From Metallosphaera hakonensis JCM 8857 = DSM 7519 (GTDB taxonomy: Archaea > Thermoproteota > Thermoprotei_A > Sulfolobales > Sulfolobaceae), in NCBI RefSeq assembly GCF_003201675.2, contig NZ_CP029287.2, forward strand, positions 1,612,001-1,676,000: a DNA stretch of 64,000 bases, read 5' to 3'. Below the pieces are notes generated by a model, which was not told the origin of the DNA, made no database searches, and saw only the letters and a program-made list of their open reading frames with translations. The position numbers and the translations under genes are program-made. This document shows positions 63,081 through 64,000 of this stretch, piece after piece (the stretch's first letter is position 1; each line of letters opens with the position of its first letter).

Positions 63081-63330
63081 CCCTTTCCGCCCTCACCCTT
63101 ATCTTGTGAACTATGGGATTGTACAGTCTCCTTTGCTCGGCTAATCTCCTGGCAAGGTCTTCGGCCTCTTCCTTTGAGGAGGCATTTATTTTCATGATGA
63201 TTATCTTTCCCACCCTGGCGTCTAATACCTTTCCAGGGAGAGTGGAGTCAATCACGTAACGCTTGAGAGTTTCCCCCTCGGGATCCCTGACACCTTCCTT
63301 ATTGATTACAATCAGTTCCACCGAATACAT
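63061..63330 (-). CDS. purS: FGAM synthase subunit PurS
   Basis: An 89-residue small subunit that bridges PurL and PurQ and helps ammonia transfer. Pattern VINKEGVRDPEGETLKRYV near 8-26 is the PurS signature. It overlaps purC by one base and purQ by 20 bp. Confidence 0.93.
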   Translation of the reverse strand: MYSVELIVINKEGVRDPEGETLKRYVIDSTLPGKVLDARVGKIIIMKINASSKEEAEDLARRLAEQRRLYNPIVHKIRVRAERVEDSNN

Positions 63331-64000
63331 CAGGCTACCGACCTCAGTTTTTCGAGAAATTCCTCATATGATGCCTTTACTTGATCTAGGGGATATCCTT
63401 TCCTGTAAAGGTCCTTATCCATAATTCTCCCTGTGTTGGGATCTCTTACCCTCATGGAATCAAGGGTGATCTCGTCACCTACAATAAGTCTCCCGTCTCT
63501 TCTTCCGAACTCGAGCTTGAAATCATAGAGCTTAAGCCCCAGCCTCACCACGATCGCCCTGAGTACTTCATTTACCTTGATCATTACTTCCTCAATTTCC
63601 TTGGCCTCAACTTCGTTCATGAGTTTAAGATGCCTCATGTGATGATAATTGAGCAAAGGATCATGTCTAGCGTCGTCCTTCAAGAAGAATTCAACTATGG
63701 GAGGGTCAAAGACCTCATCCTCACTTATTGGCAACCTCTTGACGATGCTCCCAGTTGCGAAATTTCTCAGAACCACCTCAACAGGTACCATGGTTAACCT
63801 CTTAGCAATAATGGTTCTCTCGTCTTTCATTCCCACGTAATGGGTCTCTATCCCCTCCCTTTCTAGAAGTCTAAATATTAGAGCCGAAGTTTGGGCATTG
63901 AGGATACCCTTTCCTTCAATTACATCGGTCTTAGCCCCGTCCCCGGCAGTTACGGAGTCCTTGAATCTGAGTAAAACGTGATCGTTATCAAGGAGGAAAA
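63330..64000 (-). CDS. purC: SAICAR synthetase PurC, 5' end beyond the window
   Basis: Joins CAIR and aspartate. The frame is open through the right edge of the window: the part above the internal Met reads [20 protein letters not shown] and then [17 protein letters not shown], both PurC. Catalytic-region blocks [13 protein letters not shown] and [20 protein letters not shown] follow. Only about the first 15 residues are missing. It would be the first or an early gene of the purine operon. Confidence 0.93.
   Translation of the reverse strand, partial: FLLDNDHVLLRFKDSVTAGDGAKTDVIEGKGILNAQTSALIFRLLEREGIETHYVGMKDERTIIAKRLTMVPVEVVLRNFATGSIVKRLPISEDEVFDPPIVEFFLKDDARHDPLLNYHHMRHLKLMNEVEAKEIEEVMIKVNEVLRAIVVRLGLKLYDFKLEFGRRDGRLIVGDEITLDSMRVRDPNTGRIMDKDLYRKGYPLDQVKASYEEFLEKLRSVA

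Overview
The window looks like a chromosome segment of a thermoacidophilic crenarchaeon of the order Sulfolobales, most likely Metallosphaera or a close relative. Reasons: an archaeal replication set (RFC small and large, Orc1/Cdc6, GINS23, MCM), a 20S proteasome beta subunit, archaeal TATA boxes about 26 bp upstream of many start codons (leaderless genes), a tRNA-Ser with a canonical 37/38 intron, a doxBCE-type aa3 quinol oxidase, and two enzymes that I recognise as the 3-hydroxypropionate/4-hydroxybutyrate CO2-fixation proteins of Metallosphaera (3-hydroxypropionyl-CoA dehydratase and malonic semialdehyde reductase). No rRNA, CRISPR array, prophage or intact insertion sequence was seen. Gene density is very high and many neighbouring genes overlap.

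Layout. 0.1-13.7 kb is an information-processing island: PEBP-like protein, proteasome beta, rfcS-rfcL, then on the other strand moaC, a small winged-helix protein, orc1/cdc6 and a THUMP-like protein; a 356-bp gap that is a candidate replication origin; gins23-mcm; carS; a RadA paralog divergent from a predicted RNase H-fold protein, a Clp1/Grc3 RNA kinase, thymidylate kinase and two small conserved proteins. 13.7-14.8 kb carries tRNA-Leu(UAG), a nucleotidyltransferase-like gene without an ordinary start codon, and an intron-containing tRNA-Ser(GCU). 15-18.1 kb is the quinol oxidase operon doxBCE. 18-30.4 kb is mixed: TatD nuclease, AbrB- and Lrs14-like regulators, an amidohydrolase with a Dph6-like enzyme, molybdenum cofactor genes (mobA, moeA, mobB), a CBS protein, a methyltransferase, a DtxR-type regulator, an MFS transporter, glycerate kinase and a lone NuoB-like protein.

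30.4-47 kb holds a candidate C/D box sRNA, sua5, biotin ligase, a lipoamide-dehydrogenase-like flavoprotein, Usp, tldE-tldD, nikR, a B3/B4 protein, homoserine dehydrogenase, heme O synthase, the two CO2-fixation enzymes about 5 kb apart, AmrS, and a decayed TnpB (IS200/IS605) remnant whose tail is a dense row of hairpins beside a tandem repeat. A translin-family gene here has a -1 frameshift. 46.9-54.5 kb is a tight arginine/pyrimidine operon argG-argH-carA-carB-argX. 55.4-64 kb is a tight purine operon purC-purS-purQ-purL-purF1-purF2-purD-purM (purC cut by the window end), with a second PurF that has lost its glutaminase active site.

Functional links: carAB makes carbamoyl phosphate for arginine and UMP; ArgX starts LysW-carried arginine synthesis; heme O synthase plausibly supplies the heme for DoxB; biotin ligase serves the acetyl/propionyl-CoA carboxylase of the same carbon cycle as the dehydratase and the reductase. 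Start sites were often moved from the longest open frame to a start supported by a TATA box, a GGTGA-type Shine-Dalgarno or a four-base stop/start overlap; this is stated in each entry.
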